From positions 28,294,227-28,358,226 of the forward strand of contig NC_089863.1 of NCBI RefSeq assembly GCF_036373705.1: a DNA stretch of 64,000 nt, read 5' to 3'. The notes under the pieces were generated by a model. It was not told the DNA's origin. It worked only from the letters and a program-made list of their open reading frames with translations, and searched no databases. Each line of letters begins with the position of its first letter. Positions within the stretch are counted from its first letter, which is position 1. This document shows, piece after piece, positions 25,531-35,179 of this stretch. A program made the translations under genes and the position numbers. Source of the DNA: Amia ocellicauda (Eukaryota > Chordata > Actinopteri > Amiiformes > Amiidae).

Positions 25531-26103
25531 TTGTGGATGCTGGATGCTGTGTGTGTGTGGAGGGAAGGGAGGGGATGACTGTGGTTAAAAGATTTTGAAG
25601 TCAATCAAATATCTTAATCTCTCTCCCTCTCTCTCCCTCTCTCTGTCTGTGTCTCTGGCTCCGTCTCTCTCTCTCTCTGTCTCTCTCTCTCTCTCTGTCT
25701 CTCCTTCTCTCTCCAGCCCGTAGGACGAGTGCCCTTTAGTGTGCAGATGGCTTGGGGAGCTGCTCCTTTCATAGTCCAGTGAAGGGCAGAGTGGGAGGGT
25801 AAAGGAAAGAGAGGAGGGATGGGGAGGAGGGGGGAGGAGAGAAGTAAGTTTTGGTTTAACCCTGGCAGTGCTGGGAAGTTCTAAAGCTTGGCAGACTGGT
25901 AATAATATTAATACAAATAATAATTCATTGATTAATGATTCAGTAATTTAGATATTACTGCTGCTTCTACTACATCTACTACTGCTGCTGCTGGAAAATA
26001 TTATTAGTACTAGTGTTTTACAATTAAATTATGAGAACTGACATTTCTGATGTGCTTTTCATAACTAGCATGTTGAGATTATCAAGGTCTTAATATCTGG
26101 ATA
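25531..26103 (-). promoter_or_regulatory. Nestin 5' flank / probable promoter region
   Basis: Sequence immediately upstream of the nestin start codon on the minus strand. It contains a GA-rich tract (about 25618-25705) and ordinary sequence beyond. I see no convincing TATA box, and the transcription start cannot be placed. The call rests only on position. Confidence 0.35.
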
Positions 26104-26366
26104 ACACACACACACACACACACATACACACAGACAAACATACACACACGCACACCCACACACACACTCACACATATACATACACACAAACACACACATA
26201 CACATACACACACATAATACATACACAAAACACACACACACAAACACACATACACACATACATATACAAAACACACACACAAACACATACACACACACAC
26301 ACATACATACATGCATACATACATACACAAAACACACACACACACATACATACACAAAACACACAC

Positions 26367-26407
<41 letters not shown>

Positions 26408-26439
26408 CATACAAAAAACACACACACAAATACATACAC

Positions 26440-26477
<38 letters not shown>

Positions 26478-26493
26478 AACCCACACACACACA
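26104..26493. repeat. Long compound (CA)n / (CATA)n microsatellite
   Basis: Nearly 390 bases of CA with interspersed CATA and CAAAA units, abutting the left end of a Tc1-like transposon. Open frames on both strands are artefacts. Confidence 0.95.
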
Positions 26494-27391
26494 CAAACCG
26501 ATCAGCCATAACATTATGACCACTGACAGGTGAAGTGAATAACACTGATAATCTCGTTATCATGGCACCTGACAGTGGGTGGGATATATTAGGCAGCAAG
26601 TGAACATTTTGTCCTCAAAGTTGATGTGTTAGAAGCAGGAAAAATGGGCAAGCGTAAGGATCTGTGACTTTGACACGGGCCACATTGTGATGGCTAGACG
26701 ACTGGGTCAGAGCATCTCCAAAACTGCAGCTCTTGTGGGGTGTTCCCGGTCTGCAGTGGTCAGTACCTATCAAAAGTGGTCCAAGGAAGGAAAAGCGGTG
26801 AACCGGCGACAGGGTCATGGGCGGCCAAGGCTCATTGATGCACGTGGGGAGCGAAGGCTGGCCTATGTGGTCTGATCCAGCAGACAAGCTACTGTAGCTC
26901 AAATTGCTGAAAAAGTGAATGCTGGTTCTGATAGAAAGGTGTCAGAACACACAGTGCATCGCAGTTTGTTGCGTATGGGGCTGCGTAGCCGCAGACCAGT
27001 CAGGGTGCCCATACTGACCCCTGTCCACTGCCGAAAGCGCCTACAATGGGCACGTGAGCATCAGAACTGGACCACGGAGCAATGGAGGAAGGTGGCCTGG
27101 TCTGATGAATCACGAGTTCAAGGTGTTGACTTGGCCTCCAAATTCCCCAGATCTCAATCCAATCGAGCATCTGTGGGATGTGCTGGACAAACAAGTCCGA
27201 TCCATGGAGGCCCCACCTCGCAACTTACAGGACTTAAAGGATCTGCTGCTGAAATCTTGGTGCCAGATACCACAGCACACCTTCAGGGGTCTAGTGGAGT
27301 CCATGCCTCGACGGGTCAGAGCTGTTTTGGTGGCAAAAGGGGGACCTACACAATATTAGGCAGGTGGTCATGATGTTATGGTTGATTGGTG
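26494..27391 (+). mobile_element. Tc1-like transposon, family B, internally deleted
   Basis: The ends are inverted repeats (left CCGATCAGCCATAACATTAT; right ATGATGTTATGGTTGATTGG) bordering CA and TA-rich sequence. Inside, a decayed transposase reads on the plus strand: a helix-turn-helix region ([20 protein letters not shown]), a second DNA-binding segment, and the first catalytic Asp motif VAWSDESR. It then jumps directly to [19 protein letters not shown]. The part carrying the second Asp is deleted, and a stop follows the first seven codons (near 26665). It cannot encode an active enzyme. It is the same family as 52853-53567. Confidence 0.85.
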
Positions 27392-27710
27392 TATATCCAC
27401 TCAAACACGCACACATACACACACACACAAACACGCATACACGCATACACTCTCACTCTCTCATACACACACACACACAAACATATACATATATACACAG
27501 CCAGCAATAACGTTGTCCACTGCAGAAAATTAACAGTCCGCAACAAGCTCCCGTTTTAAGACATCCTTGACCTGCTTTGCCAGCAGTACAGGGGCTTCGG
27601 TGTCCTTTGATGATGTCATCCTCTCTGCTGCAATGCCCTCTTGTGGCGCCCTGTCCACATGACATTTGATATTTGGGGATCTTTAGGCCCTCGAATCTTC
27701 AGCACTAGTA

Positions 27711-29026
27711 TTACAGTTTTTTACAATCACTTTGGCACTGATTTCAGAACCTCAAAACCTTCAAAACTCACAACCGATGATCAAAATACACATTTTTCAA
27801 AACTCTAACACTTTTTTCCAATTGCTTGGATACAATACTAAAATCACCTGTTCAAAATGACACAACTTAACATCAAAGTATTACCATTTCAAAATGCAAT
27901 TCATACATTACATCTGAGATGACTGTCTATTCATTTCATTACAATGATCTAACTATCAATTGATACAGCTGCTCAAAATGATAAGTGACTGTTGCATTAC
28001 TCTTAATGCATAGTTTTATGGAAACTGACAAACAATATTCCATGAAAGTTAAATGAGATAATAAACCTTGTATTGGATCATATAATGCAGCTCTCCTTGT
28101 AACCTTCCTTGATGAGCTAAATCAGGTCTGTAGAGCTGTGAAATAATGTCAGGTTCACCTTGCTCAAATGGTGCAAGCATGGTGTCAGGCCCATCCACAA
28201 TTTACCACCCTGTACTAACCCCGACACTCTCCTTTCCTTAACCCAATTGAGGATTTTTTCTCCACATGGAGGTGGAAGGTATATGATAGGCGCCCTCCCA
28301 AACAAGTCACCCTTCTCCAGGCCATGGATGACGCATGCAATGATATCACGGCAGACCAGTGTCAGGCCTGGATTCGCCATGCCCGAAGATTCTTCCCAAG
28401 ATGTTTGGCTAATGAACACATCCATTGTGATATGGATGAGAACCAGTGGCCAAATCCACAAGACAGGGTTGATGGAAATATAGAAGTTCAACAATCAATC
28501 CTTTGTTTTGCTTTTTACAGTAAGCCAGGTGAGGAACACTGCACTTGAGGTTTTACTGTCGTTTATTTCTTTTTTGTAGCCAATTATTTTTGCTTTGATT
28601 CAAAGAAACATATGGTGTGATTTGATTGTATTGCATCAATACATTTCAGATTTTGTTCAATGATTCCACTGTCTGTAGTATTCTCTCTACTAGTCCTTTT
28701 ACAGTGATGTATTTACGTGTAGTACCATAATGAAACATGTATCACATATTTTGTACTACAATATTTAATGATTGTACGAACAACTACACAGTGAAACTAT
28801 CGGTATCTTGTGTGTGGGTGATCTAAATTAATGTTTCTATGATATTTCATGATAAATGAGTAATTTGAACCAATGATTCTGCAAGTGCAAGGTTTCTTTG
28901 AAGATATAAATGCACAATGCAATGTTTTGAACATTGGACAGCCTGTTTTGAGTTTTGTGTCTAGAGTTTTGAAAAATGACATAAAGGTTCTGAAATTAGT
29001 ACCAAAGTGATTGTAAAAAACTGTAA
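27711..29026 (+). mobile_element. IS630/Tc1-like DNA transposon with long inverted ends
   Basis: The left end TTACAGTTTTTTACAATCAC is mirrored exactly at the right end (29007-29026), and the match extends about 42 bases with few mismatches. TA dinucleotides flank both ends (27709-27710 and 29027-29028), the duplication expected of the IS630-Tc1-mariner superfamily. Between about 28100 and 28490 the plus strand encodes a DDE transposase C-terminus: HSPFLNPIEDFF, then RWKVYDRRPPK, DDACNDITADQCQ and RRFFPRCLANEHIHCD. In-frame stops precede it and the N-terminal half is absent. A defective copy of a family distinct from the other Tc1-like elements here. Confidence 0.85.
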
Positions 29027-29039
29027 TAATAATTATAAT

Positions 29040-29400
29040 TATAATAATGGGAACAAGCCCAGCCGTCCTGTGTGTGTAGTGTCAGAGGTAAAGAGTACAT
29101 CATCGATGGGCAATGTGTCTTTTCTTATTTCTTTCTAGACCCATCTAGTGCCAGATAAGAGGCGTGATCCTCGCAGGGCACCCATACAGTGTGTGTTCTT
29201 GTAGCCACCCGCCCCACTGCCGAGACAAAGGGGTCATATACGGTTAAGGGTACTCTCTATTGTAATTTCTCGAAAACCATGTTATCAAATTGTCTATGTG
29301 ATAAGGAGAGGGGAATTGTGGGTGATTTAGATTAGGTGGCCTTTGCTATAAGGGATATAAATTACCAAGAAAGGTGGTGTGTTGAGATTACATTGACGTG
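29040..29400. other. Non-coding region upstream of MS4A gene
   Basis: No gene is seen. The right half may hold the MS4A promoter: ATAAGGGATATAAATTACC near 29350 and CTTATAAGGGG near 29427 are possible TATA-like elements. Confidence 0.35.
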
Positions 29401-29434
29401 GAGTTATGGAGGTTGGGCTCCAAACTTATAAGGG

Positions 29435-29513
29435 GACCCACTGCAACAGAAAGAGAGAGAGGGAGCGTGAGAGAGAGAAGGAACGAATCTCCCACTTGCC
29501 ACTTCCCACTTAA
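29435..29513 (+). other. Candidate non-coding first exon of MS4A gene
   Basis: A TATA-like CTTATAAGGGG lies at about 29427. The sequence after it runs to CACTTAAG followed by a good donor GTAATA at about 29514. The next acceptor, at 30104 in front of the MS4A start codon, has a strong pyrimidine tract. A short 5' UTR exon spliced to it is plausible but not proven. Confidence 0.35.
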
Positions 29514-29637
29514 GGTAATACATTAATGTACGTGTTTGTTTGTTTGTTAGTCACATATTCTTTTTCCAGTGGTATTGAGCCCTGGTCCTGGCGAGTATTC
29601 AGGAGTCTAATAACTCGATTCAAAGTGGTTCTTGTTG

Positions 29638-29641
<4 letters not shown>

Positions 29642-29674
<33 letters not shown>
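29642..29674. repeat. (TA)n microsatellite
   Basis: About 16 TA units. A compound (TC)n(TA)n tract lies at about 29901-29959, upstream of the MS4A coding start. Confidence 0.9.
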
Positions 29675-29676
<2 letters not shown>

Positions 29677-29897
29677 CAAACTACAGTTGACAGAACAGTA
29701 TTCTCCAGCCCTGGTCCCAGCCTCCTATTGGTCTTCAATAATGGGGGCTACTAATTGGGGCTAATTAAGACACCAAATAGTTAAGTAGGGAATCAATTGT
29801 TTGGTTACAGTAGAAACCTGATTGGCTCTCCATGACCACGGCTGAAGACACTTTTTAGATTGTGATGGATGAGACGTATTGCAAATAAAATAATGTA

Positions 29898-29962
<65 letters not shown>

Positions 29963-30104
29963 GTTGTTGATAATGTTTTTAATATGTACCAGCTATTAAA
30001 ATCATGCTCTGACTTTTAACACACATGGGGTCTTAAAATGAACAATGTACTACTCTCTCTCTCCTTCTCTCCCTCTCTCTCTCCCTCCCTCTTTCTCTCT
30101 GCAG

Positions 30105-30264
30105 TAGGAACATACCTCCATCTCATCTCCTGAAAATGTCCAGCCCAGGCTACACCCCCAGTGGAATGGTTTTCACACAAAACCATACTGCTCCCACTGC
30201 CTTCGTGTCCAACCCCCCTTCTCACTTGAAGAAGTTCCTAAATGGGCAGCCCAAAATCCTTGGG
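30105..30264 (+). CDS. MS4A coding exon 1
   Basis: The acceptor TCTCTCTGCAG ends at 30104. 31 bases of 5' UTR precede the ATG at 30136, which opens MSSPGYTPSGMVF and ends at ILG before the donor GTACGA. It encodes 43 residues, the N-terminal cytoplasmic region with a proline/serine-rich start. Confidence 0.85.
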
Positions 30265-31162
30265 GTACGAGCTAACCTGTTTGTCTGTGCCTGTCCGTTT
30301 GTGTGTGTGTGTGAGAGGTGATCACAGTGGTGTACCCCTGCATATCAGTGTAGTTACACGTCCTGCTGGCTATCTCAATCGATGACTGTCTTTGCTTATC
30401 TCACACAGGCCATACAGATCTTGATCGCAATGATAATATTTATGCTCGGTATTGTGGACAGCTTGTGGACGAACAGTCTCGCCCTGTTCTCCGGAGTCTA
30501 TGTCTGGGGAACAATAATGGTAAGTTCGCCACTGTCTCTGGGTGTGTAGCTGTGTGTGTGTGTGTGTGCATGTATTTGTGTACCTCTGTGTTTCTGTGTG
30601 TATGTGTCTCTCTGTGTCTCGGTGAGTGTCTGTGTGTGCGTGTGTGTGTGTGTGTGCGTGTGTGTATGGGTTGGTTTATGTGGTTTACGAGGACTTTTTT
30701 TAGGTTACAAACTGGTAATTACAAGGTTATTATGCAGAAAACGGCGGTTAATGAGGACATTGCCAATGTCAATAATTCAAAACGCTTAAAAAACATACTA
30801 AATTATGTTTTTTTGAAAATGTAAAAATGCAGAAAGTTTTTTATGGTGGTTAGGTTTAGGGTTAGGGTTAGGGGATAGAATCTATAGTTTGTACAGTATA
30901 AAAGTCATTATGTCTATGGAGAGGCCTCATAATGATAGCAGCACCAACATGTGTGTGTGTTGTGTGTGGTTGGGAAGAAGAACAAATCACACAACTCCCT
31001 ATAAAATACAAAGAAGTGTAGGTGTAGTAGCATCAAACTGAGTTCCCGTCCCTATCAGACCCACCTTTAGTCAGCCACGCCTCAGGTATTAACTTCTTTA
31101 CGGGAGAATTAAATGTGCATCATGGGATCAAAGTTTGCTCAGAATTACTGTAAGAGGTGATA

Positions 31163-31193
<31 letters not shown>

Positions 31194-34100
31194 CATTTAT
31201 CTTAGTCAGTTACACAATGACAACTGGAGGGGGGGTTAGCGGAATGTGAGAACGGGGGGAGTTGAAAATCTGTGAGACAGGTGGGGGTGGGTGAAAAACG
31301 GTGAGGGGGGGCTCGTCAGAAAACCAGACCGCATTTTATGTTACGATATACACTCACCTAAAGGATTATTAGGAACACCTGTTCAATTTCTCATTAATGC
31401 AATTATCTAACCAACCAATCACATGGCAGTTGCTTCAATGCATTTAGGGGTGTGGTCCTGGTCAAGACAATCTCCTGAACCGGAAAGAAAGGTGATTTAA
31501 GCAATTTTGAGCGTGGCATGGTTGTTGGTGCCAGACGGGCCGGTCTGAGTATTTCACAATCTGCTCAGTTACTGGGATTTTCACGCACAACCATTTCTAG
31601 GGTTTACAAAGAATGGTGTGAAAAGGGAAAAACATCCAGTATGCGGCAGTCCTGTGGGCGAAAATGCCTTGTTGATGCTAGAGGTCAGAGGAGAATGGGC
31701 CGACTGATTCAAGCTGATAGAAGAGCAACTTTGACTGAAATAACCACTCGTTACAACCGAGGTATGCAGCAAAGCATTTGTGAAGCCACAACACGTACAA
31801 CCTTGAGGCGGATGGGCTACAACAGCAGAAGACCCCACCGGGTACCACTCATCTCCACTACAAATAGGAAAAAGAGGCTACAATTTGCACAAGCTCACCA
31901 AAATTGGAAAGTTGAAGACTGGAAAAATGTTGCCTGGTCTGATGAGTCTCGATTTCTGTTGAGACATTCAGATGGTAGAGTCAGAATTTGGCGTAAACAG
32001 AATGAGAACATGGATCCATCATGCCTTGTTACCACTGTGCAGGCTGCTGGTGGTGGTGTAATGGTGTGGGGGATGTTTTCTTGGCACACTTTAGGCCCCT
32101 TAGTGCCAATTGGGCATCGTTTAAATGCCACGGCCTACCTGAGCATTGTTTCTGACCATGTCCATCCCTTTATGACCACCATGTACCCATCCTCTGATGG
32201 CTACTTCCAGCAGGATAATGCACCATGTCACAAAGGTCGAATCATTTCAAATTGGTTTCTTGAACATGACAATGAGTTCACTGTACTAAACTGGCCCCCA
32301 CAGTCACCAGATCTCAACCCAATAGAGCATCTTTGGGATGTGGTGGAACGGGAGCTTCGTGCCCTGGATGTGCATCCCACAAATCTCCATCAACTGCAAG
32401 ATGCTATCCTATCAATATGGGCCAACATTTCTAAAGAATGCTTTCAGCACCTTGTTGAATCAATGCCACGTAGAATTAAGGCAGTTCTGAAGGCGAAAAG
32501 GGGTCAAACACAGTATTAGTATGGTGTTCCTAATAATCCTTTAGGTGAGTGTATATATGTTTCGACCCCCCCAACCTCATCATTTTTATTTTTGAATCTT
32601 TCGGAGGGGGGGTCCAAGTCTTAATTAGGGGGGTTGAACCCCCACCCCAATCCCCCCTGTAATTCGAACCCTGATCTTAGTTTAATTTATTAGTTTCATT
32701 TATAGCAGCATTCCACAGATTCCTCATTTACAACACCTGTAATCCTGGGAGGGGTTCAAATACAGTTCAGATATGAGGAAAATTTCAGGCACTGTCCTTT
32801 TCTTGTCACCCTGTTTTCTCCCTTTAAAAGCATAGTTTATTTTTTTCTTGTCCCCCCTGTCTACTTCTCTCTTCGCTCCGGCAGTACCTCACCTCTGGGT
32901 CCCTCTGCATTAAAGCCGCCACACAGCCCAGCCGATCCCAGGTGAGTGCCCCACAGCCAGCCAGGACACTTTATGCTTCGAGTGGTCTTCACAAGAAGTT
33001 TTTAAGAATCAGCTGTGTTTCTCCAGGACAAGGGCTGGAGACTCTGCTGTACTGGACTGTACTGTCACCTGTGTCCCTCTCTCTCTCCCAGGTGACTGCC
33101 GCTCTGACCATGAATGTCTTCAGCGCTCTGACAGCCATCAGCTGCTTCATCCTCATCATTCTGGATTTCTTTGTATGGTACTGGGAACGCTGTAGCAGCA
33201 ACAGCTGCTACACTTACCAGATAATTGCAGTGGTATGCTAGTGTTGTATATATATTTTCCATCATGTTTTCTTGACTTTATTTCTGTATCAGCACAGAGA
33301 AGAAGTACATCGCCCCGAAGCTTAACCGAGCTTCTTGTCAATTCGATTAAAAAGATGGTCAGCGGCCCCTCAAATGGAAACAATAAGCCTAGTCCTGGCC
33401 GGGCTTGAACCATCTCTCGCTCAATGCTCTCGGTCCTGCTGTGGACGTCCGTGATGCCGAGGGCTGAGACGTGTCTGTTCTTGTGGTTGACAGGGTAAGA
33501 CTTTCGGCATCAAAGGAGTGTTGGTGGTGCTCTCCCTTCTGCAGCTCTGTGTCTCCATCTTGGCCTCGGCCTTCGGCTGCAAAGCTGTCTGCAACAACTC
33601 TGAGGTACGTGGCCCCGGGCTGCTCCCAGATGGGGGCAGTAGCTGATGTGGGGTTTGGGCGGGTAGTGGTGGTGGAGGGGGTCTTGCAATCACTTATACT
33701 ATACAAAATTATGCTATAGTACACACAGTGCTGACTCCAATTTGGGCCCTATACTATACTATACTATTGTAAACGCTGGACACAATTAGAGACAGAGACT
33801 CAGGATCCGACAGTGTCCTGGCTTTATTTGGGTTCCCGTGAGTCCAGTAGGGAAACACAAAAAGGGGAGGAAAACAAAGCAAAAACAAACACACAAACGT
33901 CCACACAAACAGCGGGGCTCAGGGCAGTTGGGGTAGTCGTGTCAGACTTACTTCTCACCGGTTAGCTAGCCCACCCGGCGAAGGAGCAAGATTTAATAGA
34001 TAAAGCACAGCTGCCGCTGACGTCACAGTCGCCTCGGTGCTCATTGCCCGCAGCCGTGAGTCCACAATCTGTTTGCGAGGGAGCAGGCAGCACAGCTGCG

Positions 34101-34840
34101 GCACATGAGCACCTAATCAGTAGGCGTCAGCAGCAGCCATGCCGTGACAGACAGCGGCCTGTCACAACTATACTATACTGTACTATACTGTACTATACCA
34201 TACTATACTATTCACAGTGCTGACTCCATTCTGGGCCTTATACTGTATTATACAACACTATACTGTACTATACTTTACACATACTCACTCCAGTCTTGGC
34301 CCTAAACTATACTATACTATACTATACTATACTGTACTATACTATGCTATAATATGATATAGTCCATACAGCGCTGGCTCCAGTCTGGGCTGGTGTCAAA
34401 TCCTTAGGAAAATAAATATTTCAGTTTCCAAAGAGTAATAAAATATATTAAAAAAAAAAACATAAATACAAAAATCCTATAGCTATGTAGGACTGGTGCA
34501 TTGTCCTTAACTGAATGTCTTACCTCTCCTTCCTCCTGCCTCTCTGCTCTCCTGTATTGGTCTGTTTCAGCTTGTGGTGGAGTTTCAGAACTACAGTGTG
34601 ACCAGTCCGCAATTTGGCACAAACCTGAACACCCAGCTCAGCCCAGCTCAGGGATACCAACCCAGCCCAGCTCAGGGATACCAACCCAGCCCAGCTCAGG
34701 GATACCAACCCAGCCCAGCTCCGGGATACCAACCCAGCCCAGCTCAGGGATGCCAGCACTGCACCTGCACAGTGCCCCCACAGGGGCAGAACCTCATGCT
34801 GCCAACAGTCCCTCGGGCCGGAGCTCCCAGATACTACTGA
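30136..34840 (+). CDS. MS4A-family four-pass membrane protein (six coding exons)
   Basis: Coding exons are 30136-30264, 30409-30519, 32885-32941, 33092-33232, 33494-33604 and 34571-34840 (stop TGA). Every junction is phase 0 with GT-AG introns, giving 272 residues. The N-terminus is short and cytoplasmic, ending in LKKFLNGQPKILG, the usual MS4A lead-in. Four hydrophobic segments follow: AIQILIAMIIFMLGIV, LALFSGVYVWGTIM plus YLTSGSLCI, ALTAISCFILIILDFFVW, and GVLVVLSLLQLCVSILAS. A Cys-bearing loop (ERCSSNSCYTYQ) lies between the third and fourth. The C-tail carries five GYQPSPAQ-type repeats. The exon layout and topology are those of MS4A genes (CD20-like). The exact fish paralogue cannot be named. 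MS4A proteins sit in the plasma membrane and influence signalling and ion flux; the role here is unknown. Confidence 0.88.
30409..30519 (+). CDS. MS4A coding exon 2 (TM1 and start of TM2)
   Basis: 37 codons between acceptor CACACAG and donor GTAAGT. It reads AIQILIAMIIFMLGIV, a short extracellular turn, then LALFSGVYVWGTIM. The phase is 0 at both ends. Confidence 0.88.
30850..30874 (+). repeat. Short interstitial telomere-like repeat
   Basis: TTAGG-TTTAGGG-TTAGGG-TTAGGGG: about four near-telomeric units in MS4A intron 2, adjacent to a TG-rich stretch (about 30550-30665). Too short to mark a chromosome fusion. Confidence 0.7.
31166..31192. repeat. (TA)n microsatellite in MS4A intron
   Basis: About 13 TA units, some 160 bases left of the Tc1-like element. 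Confidence 0.9.
31351..32551 (+). mobile_element. Tc1/mariner-like transposon, family A, copy 1 (in MS4A intron 2)
   Basis: A 1,201-bp element with perfect 29-bp terminal inverted repeats (left begins CACTCACCTAAAGGATTATT) and TA on both sides. It lies in the intron between MS4A coding exons 2 and 3, in the same orientation as the host gene. Compared with copy 2 at 50381-51601 it is 20 bp shorter, the deletion lying just upstream of the transposase and removing its start codon. Apart from that the transposase frame is open to the stop. Confidence 0.95.
31518..32519 (+). CDS. Tc1/mariner-family transposase (start codon lost)
   Basis: A 333-codon open frame from an internal Met. In the sister copy the protein begins 13 residues earlier (MGKKGDLSNFERG); here a 20-bp deletion removed that ATG. 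Residues about 1-50 form a helix-turn-helix (SISQSAQLLGFSRTTISRVY), followed by a second DNA-binding segment (residues about 60-115). The DDE domain shows VAWSDESRF, YFQQDNAPCHKGR and [16 protein letters not shown] count 36 residues between the second Asp and the Glu, against 34 in classical Tc1. That fits the DD36E group described in animals as Incomer. Whether the shortened N-terminus allows activity is unknown; the lost residues border the first DNA-binding helix. Confidence 0.9.
   Translation: MVVGARRAGLSISQSAQLLGFSRTTISRVYKEWCEKGKTSSMRQSCGRKCLVDARGQRRMGRLIQADRRATLTEITTRYNRGMQQSICEATTRTTLRRMGYNSRRPHRVPLISTTNRKKRLQFAQAHQNWKVEDWKNVAWSDESRFLLRHSDGRVRIWRKQNENMDPSCLVTTVQAAGGGVMVWGMFSWHTLGPLVPIGHRLNATAYLSIVSDHVHPFMTTMYPSSDGYFQQDNAPCHKGRIISNWFLEHDNEFTVLNWPPQSPDLNPIEHLWDVVERELRALDVHPTNLHQLQDAILSIWANISKECFQHLVESMPRRIKAVLKAKRGQTQY
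32885..32941 (+). CDS. MS4A coding exon 3
   Basis: A 57-nt exon, too short for ORF detection. The acceptor is CCGGCAG and the donor GTGAGT. It reads YLTSGSLCIKAATQPSRSQ, the end of TM2 and the short cytoplasmic loop before TM3, as in other MS4A genes where this exon is also tiny. Confidence 0.85.
33092..33232 (+). CDS. MS4A coding exon 4 (TM3 and Cys loop)
   Basis: 47 codons between acceptor CTCTCCCAG and donor GTATGC. It encodes VTAALTMNVFSALTAISC..., a long hydrophobic helix, then the loop ERCSSNSCYTYQ. Two loop cysteines could form the disulfide often present in MS4A extracellular loops. Confidence 0.88.
33494..33604 (+). CDS. MS4A coding exon 5 (TM4)
   Basis: 37 codons between acceptor TTGACAG and donor GTACGT. 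It reads GKTFGIKGVLVVLSLLQLCV and continues SILASAFGCKAVCNNSE, the fourth transmembrane helix and the start of the cytoplasmic tail. Confidence 0.88.
33690..34371. repeat. TACTA-type microsatellite, split by inserted LTR
   Basis: ATACT/CTATA pentamer-like repeats at about 33751-33767 and 34167-34371. They are interspersed with a longer unit resembling 'CAGTGCTGACTCCA..TGGGCC'. The tract lies in MS4A intron 5. Confidence 0.75.
33768..34166 (-). mobile_element. Probable solo LTR in TACTA microsatellite
   Basis: A 399-bp segment interrupts a TACTA-type microsatellite. It is bounded by TGT...ACA on both strands (minus strand begins TGTGACAGGCC) and flanked by ACTAT on each side (33763-33767, 34167-34171), a possible 5-bp target duplication. 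The minus strand contains AATAAA in CCCAAATAAAGCC, as in an LTR polyadenylation site. There are no internal genes. Caveat: the flanking repeat itself contains ACTAT, so the duplication is not independent proof. Confidence 0.65.
34571..34840 (+). CDS. MS4A last coding exon with octapeptide repeats
   Basis: Starts after acceptor TGTTTCAG with LVVEFQNYSVTSPQ and ends RYY before TGA. The middle contains about five SPAQGYQP repeats, then a CHCTC-like cysteine cluster (CQHCTCTV). A proline-, Gln- and Tyr-rich cytoplasmic tail of this kind could give multivalent SH3/WW or adaptor contacts, but that is inference. Confidence 0.88.
   Translation, partial: LVVEFQNYSVTSPQFGTNLNTQLSPAQGYQPSPAQGYQPSPAQGYQPSPAPGYQPSPAQGCQHCTCTVPPQGQNLMLPTVPRAGAPRYY
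34633..34755 (+). repeat. 24-bp coding minisatellite
   Basis: Five tandem copies of a 24-bp unit (CCCAGCTCAGGGATACCAAC plus four bases), nearly identical at the DNA level, in frame within the MS4A tail. The small differences (CAG to CCG, TAC to TGC) are in units 4 and 5. Confidence 0.92.
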
Positions 34841-35069
34841 ACACCTTCACGTCCTGTGTGTCCCTGCAACAGTGTTGCCCGCTGGACGATAATTATTGCA
34901 TTTGTACGATACTTGAAGCCTCTGTAGGATCAAAAGAAAACAAACACGAAATTACTTAAATATTAAACACAGCATCATCATTTTTGTATTAATATCATTT
35001 TTTTCTGTCTTTAGTTTTGCATATATATGGATGCTGATATTTTGTTTGGCCTACATATGTTCTCTCCCC

Positions 35070-35075
35070 AATAAA
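35070..35075 (+). terminator. Polyadenylation signal AATAAA of MS4A gene
   Basis: First canonical AATAAA, 230 bases after the MS4A stop codon, on the sense strand. Confidence 0.6.
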
Positions 35076-35179
35076 ATAACTGATAACCATAAAACACAAC
35101 AGCTTTTTCCTTTAACTAGAGTGTTGTGCTATTTTTGCACCCTAAGCTTGAGCTCCAGGAACCCTTTTGGGCAGTATTC

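Noticed and set aside
24829..25578. A 249-codon plus-strand Leu/Pro-rich frame
   Set aside because: Antisense shadow of GC-rich nestin exon 1; no domain of its own.
26065..26599. Long Cys/Val- or Thr/His-rich open frames
   Set aside because: They are translations of CA/TG repeats, present in several frames and both strands, with no domain. The same applies to frames at 1153-1527, 7275-7738 and 30465-30824.
30850..30874. Telomere fusion site
   Set aside because: Only about four degenerate units, beside simple repeats; far too short to support a chromosome fusion.
33385..33415. Minus-strand B-box-like GGTTCAAGCCC in an MS4A intron
   Set aside because: No matching acceptor stem or A-box; not a tRNA or clear SINE.
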